Origin: Candidatus Bathyarchaeota archaeon
Lineage (GTDB): Archaea; Thermoproteota; Bathyarchaeia; Bathyarchaeales; Bathycorpusculaceae
DNA: 43,684 nt
Assembly (NCBI GenBank): GCA_026014615.1
Contig: JAOZHZ010000005.1
Location: 1-43,684 of the forward strand
Direction: 5' to 3'
How positions within the stretch are numbered: the first letter of the stretch is position 1; each line of letters begins with the position of its first letter. The notes beneath the pieces were generated by a model, which ran no database searches, was not told where the DNA came from, and worked only from the letters and a program-made list of their open reading frames with translations. A program made the position numbers and the translations under genes. Shown piece by piece: positions 41,161-43,684 of this stretch.

Positions 41161-41473
41161 GCACTTACCCGACGAGGTTTCGTCAAAACTACACTTGTCG
41201 CTGGAGGAAGCAGAAAAGCTTCTTTCGGACAACGTGGAGTTTCTGGACGGCAACGGGCTGCTGCACATTTGTAATTCGCATACCCGTGTTAAACCCGTTC
41301 CTGAAGTAGACGCCAAACCCGTGACAGTTAAGGCTCGAACTGAATTAAGCCCATCCAAAAGCAAGTTGGGAAAAAACGTGACCAAACTATACAACCTTGA
41401 ACAGGACCAAACCCCAGAAAAAACCTTGAACGTAGAATTCGACGTCGACCTTTACCAGATGGAAAACTACTAA
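41153..41473 (+). CDS. Uncharacterised protein cotranscribed with the RHH regulator
   Basis: This 106-residue charged protein begins with a helical segment (DEVSSKLHLSLEEAEKLLSD) and a short strand pair (VEFLDGNGLLHICNS), then turns into a low-complexity, Lys/Thr/Glu/Pro-rich tail ending in LNVEFDVDLYQMENY. The start TTG 41153 overlaps the RHH gene and has GGAGGAG about 8-10 bases upstream, so translation is coupled. No known domain. The disordered tail with a defined end suggests a protein-interaction peptide. The link with an RHH regulator is position only. Confidence 0.6.
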   Translation: MTKHLPDEVSSKLHLSLEEAEKLLSDNVEFLDGNGLLHICNSHTRVKPVPEVDAKPVTVKARTELSPSKSKLGKNVTKLYNLEQDQTPEKTLNVEFDVDLYQMENY

Positions 41474-41553
41474 GCATCATTTTTTCTTCTCGGCTTAGTT
41501 TGCGTTCTTGTTTTTAGAAAAAGCTAAAACCGCGCTCACTGTAACTTACAGTT

Positions 41554-42267
41554 ATGAGCAGCAGCTTAATTGAGCTGATACGGCAAGACCTGCAAGCCAG
41601 TGTTGACGACAAAACCAAAGCAAGCTTTCAACGGTTCTTTAAAGAAAAAGTGACCTGTTATGGCGTGAAAACGGCGACCGTGGGCAAAATCGCCAAAAAA
41701 CACTGGAACCAAGCCAAACTCCTAAGCAAACCTGCACTTTTTGCGGTCTGTGAAGAGCTTTTTCGTTCAGGCGTAACTGAAGAGGCGTTTGTGGTTTCTT
41801 TCTGGCTGCCAAACTACATAGACCACCTTAACAAGGGAGATTTGGTGACGTTTAAGCAGTGGATTGAGCAGTACGTTGATAATTGGGCGAAATGCGATGG
41901 GTTCTGCAACCACACCGTCGGCAACTTCATGGAGACGTACCCTGAAAGCGTTGCGGAGTTGAAAGTTTGGGCTAAATCTGAAAATCGTTGGCTCAAGAGG
42001 GCATCAGCAGTTTCCCTGATTGTTCCCGCTAAGAAAGGGCGGTTTCTGCAAGATGCCTTTGAGATAAGCGATATGCTGTTGGTTGACAAGGACGATTTGG
42101 TGCAGAAAGGCTACGGCTGGCTGCTGAAAGAGGAAAGCCGAAAACACCAAAAAGACGTTTACGAATACGTTTTGCGAAACCGCCCTGTTATGCCGAGAAC
42201 CGCCCTCCGATACGCCATCGAACTTATGCCCAAAGAACTCAAAACCGAAGCCATAAAGAAAAACTAA
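41554..42267 (+). CDS. DNA alkylation repair protein (AlkD-like)
   Basis: The 237-residue all-helical HEAT-like protein matches the AlkD/AlkC family: IRQDLQASVDDKTKASFQRFFKE, CYGVKTATVGKIAKKHW, then WIEQYVDNWAKCDGFCNHTVG, SENRWLKRASAVSLIVPAKKG and LVQKGYGWLLKE. AlkD excises positively charged 3-methyladenine and 7-methylguanine; the Trp and Asp of NWAKCD and the later Trp residues correspond to its substrate-contacting positions. Many members of this family are not glycosylases, so the activity is likely but not certain. ATG 41554 follows a short A/T-rich gap and a T-tract after the previous gene. It stands alone. Confidence 0.85.
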   Translation: MSSSLIELIRQDLQASVDDKTKASFQRFFKEKVTCYGVKTATVGKIAKKHWNQAKLLSKPALFAVCEELFRSGVTEEAFVVSFWLPNYIDHLNKGDLVTFKQWIEQYVDNWAKCDGFCNHTVGNFMETYPESVAELKVWAKSENRWLKRASAVSLIVPAKKGRFLQDAFEISDMLLVDKDDLVQKGYGWLLKEESRKHQKDVYEYVLRNRPVMPRTALRYAIELMPKELKTEAIKKN

Positions 42268-42346
42268 CGAGCCCGCTGCGATTTTTGTTATACCGCTTCA
42301 TTTCCAGATTTAACATACTTTTAAGATGAAAATTCTCCAATAGCGA

Positions 42347-42486
42347 CCTACCCCCTATAGGTTTCTGCATAGAATCGATATTAGGGTGCTAATAGATTCA
42401 CGAAAACGGTTGTTTCTCAACTTCTGTCCCAGAAACCTACCCCCCTCCCCTTTTTCTGCATAGATTGGATATTAGCATCCAAATAG
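42347..42486. repeat. Imperfect tandem repeat, two units of about 90 bases
   Basis: CCTACCCCC...TTTCTGCATAGAATCGATATTAG-type sequence (42347-42384) recurs at 42436-42475, spaced about 90 bases. TTTCTGCATAGA and GATATTAG are shared; the second unit runs into the end of the beta-helix gene. Both contain C-rich and AT-rich blocks. Purpose unknown; it fills most of the 204-base gap after the AlkD-like gene, which holds no gene. Confidence 0.5.
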
Positions 42487-43684
42487 GCTCTTTCGTCTTA
42501 TTCTCAAAGCTGCTGTCAACACGGTTGCTATGGCAATTGGCAGGGCTATCCATGTTGGGAACTCTGGGATTGAAGGTGACGGCGTTGGGCTTGGGGTTGG
42601 TGTAGGAACTGGCTTTGCAGTGTCCGCCTGCCTCATAAGGGGGTAGTAGTCAGTGTTGTTTGCGTCAATAACGTATGGCGTATTACCTACACCCGAATCA
42701 CCCACCTCAACCGCGTTTGGATACTTCAACAGGTAATCGCTCCAGTAGTTACCCACAAACCCGTTATCCCAAAAAACAACATCCGTACCGTTATCCGTGT
42801 GAACAATACTGCCATATCGGAAATTGGTTTCTACGACTGCATTTTGTACATTTTCTGCGATATTGTTGTAAAATACAATATTGCCAACACCAATACCTGA
42901 CTGATTAACAATATCGAAGTTGAATAAACTAACTCCTATTTTATTGCGCAGTATGTTGTTATTGTAAACTGCAGCATTATTGCAGTGTTCGCCAAACTCA
43001 ATACCATACCCAAGATTATCAGTAAAATTGTTTTCAAAAACGTAAAATGGACCTGACCATCTTAGAAGCAAGCCGCCATAAAAGTCAGATTCACTATTTC
43101 CGTTACCAACAATGTTATTCTGAGTAAAAGTAACATTCTCACAAGAATTGACAATTACCCCACCGTATTCATTTTGAGTAATATTATTGCTTGAAACAAC
43201 ACTATCTGAAGATTTTTGGTATACGCCTTTCAAATCGTTTGTTATACTGTTTTCGGAAATCAGAACATTTCTGCTATTCTCTGAAGTGCCAACACCAGTG
43301 CCAGTATTGTTTGAAATGATGTTACCCAGTATCTTACAGTTAGAGCCACCCACGAGGACGCCGATGGTGCTTCCGATTATTGTGAAGCCAGAGACTGTTA
43401 CGTTGTCTGCTTCGACACTCACGGAAGCATGGGCAAACCGGGCGTATTCAACTGGGTATCGTGTGAGAATGGTGTTTTGGCTGTTTTCGCCAATCAAAGA
43501 AATAGACTTGTTAACACGTATGCCCTCAACAGCGTAGGTACGGTAAGTTCCACTCTTAACAAACACCGTGTCGCCAGCGTTTGCGCTATTGATGGCTTCC
43601 TGAACACTTTCGTAGTCGTCTGGAACAGTGATAGTTTTAGAAGCTTTAACCTCACATACATTAACCGCCAAAACTAATCCACAC
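42472..43684 (-). CDS. Parallel beta-helix surface protein with PEF-type tail (5' end outside window)
   Basis: The frame runs off the window edge; the last in-window codons (CGLVLAVNVCEVKA) look like the end of a signal peptide. The start of the mature part (TITVPDDYESVQEAIN, GDTVFVKSGTY) is the typical pectate-lyase-like NosD opening. Many turns such as NNTGTGV, NNITQNEYGG and ENNFTDNLGYG follow. The block GNYWSDY...NTPYVIDANN...DYYPL is shared with the protein at 2708, and the end is SIPEFPTW, a helix and RIRRK. It is likely a cell-surface, carbohydrate-related or adhesive protein anchored by an archaeosortase-type tail; no sortase is in the window. Confidence 0.82.
   Translation of the reverse strand, partial: CGLVLAVNVCEVKASKTITVPDDYESVQEAINSANAGDTVFVKSGTYRTYAVEGIRVNKSISLIGENSQNTILTRYPVEYARFAHASVSVEADNVTVSGFTIIGSTIGVLVGGSNCKILGNIISNNTGTGVGTSENSRNVLISENSITNDLKGVYQKSSDSVVSSNNITQNEYGGVIVNSCENVTFTQNNIVGNGNSESDFYGGLLLRWSGPFYVFENNFTDNLGYGIEFGEHCNNAAVYNNNILRNKIGVSLFNFDIVNQSGIGVGNIVFYNNIAENVQNAVVETNFRYGSIVHTDNGTDVVFWDNGFVGNYWSDYLLKYPNAVEVGDSGVGNTPYVIDANNTDYYPLMRQADTAKPVPTPTPSPTPSPSIPEFPTWIALPIAIATVLTAALRIRRKSLFGC

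Overview
The window is archaeal chromosomal DNA. It opens with the 3' end of a 16S rRNA carrying an archaeal-type tail and anti-Shine-Dalgarno. The genes have archaeal TATA boxes, some apparently leaderless starts, frequent TTG/GTG starts with GGAGGTGA-like ribosome sites, a ribosomal protein L38e, a DUF996 protein, stand-alone TRAM and ribbon-helix-helix proteins, and several surface proteins ending in a PEFPTW-type membrane tail. Together these suggest a TACK-group archaeon, most likely a Bathyarchaeia relative. That placement is inference from family content, because no tree could be built.

Layout. 1-700: 16S end with no 23S following, then a tiny C2H2 zinc-finger gene. 834-3742: two secreted proteins, a broken seven-repeat propeller-like protein and a parallel beta-helix protein. 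4031-5358: small proteins (zinc ribbon, one-helix membrane, TRAM, a frameshifted zinc ribbon). 5361-6951: a PiT phosphate transporter with its DUF47/PhoU-like partner. 7062-9554: nitroreductase and a LamG/PKD surface protein. 9664-10094: a composite of two decayed duplicated segments. 10144-13222: a polysaccharide operon (sugar-nucleotide dehydrogenase, NodB-fold protein, GT2 synthase). 13398-16409: dtxR-feoA-feoB iron operon behind two perfect palindromes, followed divergently by two Cys-rich miniproteins. 17003-18043: a winged-helix regulator and two zinc ribbons. 18109-23137: DUF1385, DUF996, a metallo-beta-lactamase-fold protein, a secreted protein, L38e and small genes. 23450-25402: acetyl-CoA synthetase interrupted by one in-frame TAG. 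25531-28455: DUF255 thioredoxin-like protein, then a membrane protein with a winged-helix regulator. 28877-34539: a four-gene run of two extracellular proteins plus an ABC ATPase and permease. 34783-38124: HtrA-like protease, MTA phosphorylase with adenine phosphoribosyltransferase, and an OB-fold protein. 38353-43684: small unknowns, an archaeal MiaB-type methylthiotransferase, a ribbon-helix-helix gene pair, an AlkD-like protein and another beta-helix surface protein.

Functional themes are cell-surface proteins and polysaccharide, iron and phosphate uptake, acetate activation and adenine salvage. I saw no CRISPR array, transposase, prophage or tRNA. The points most worth checking are the composite intergenic duplication, a second dispersed repeat in the 3' flanks of two genes, the DtxR-type operator pair, a DUF1385 gene that seems to need a CTG start, and several single-lesion gene disruptions that may be real decay, recoding or sequencing error.
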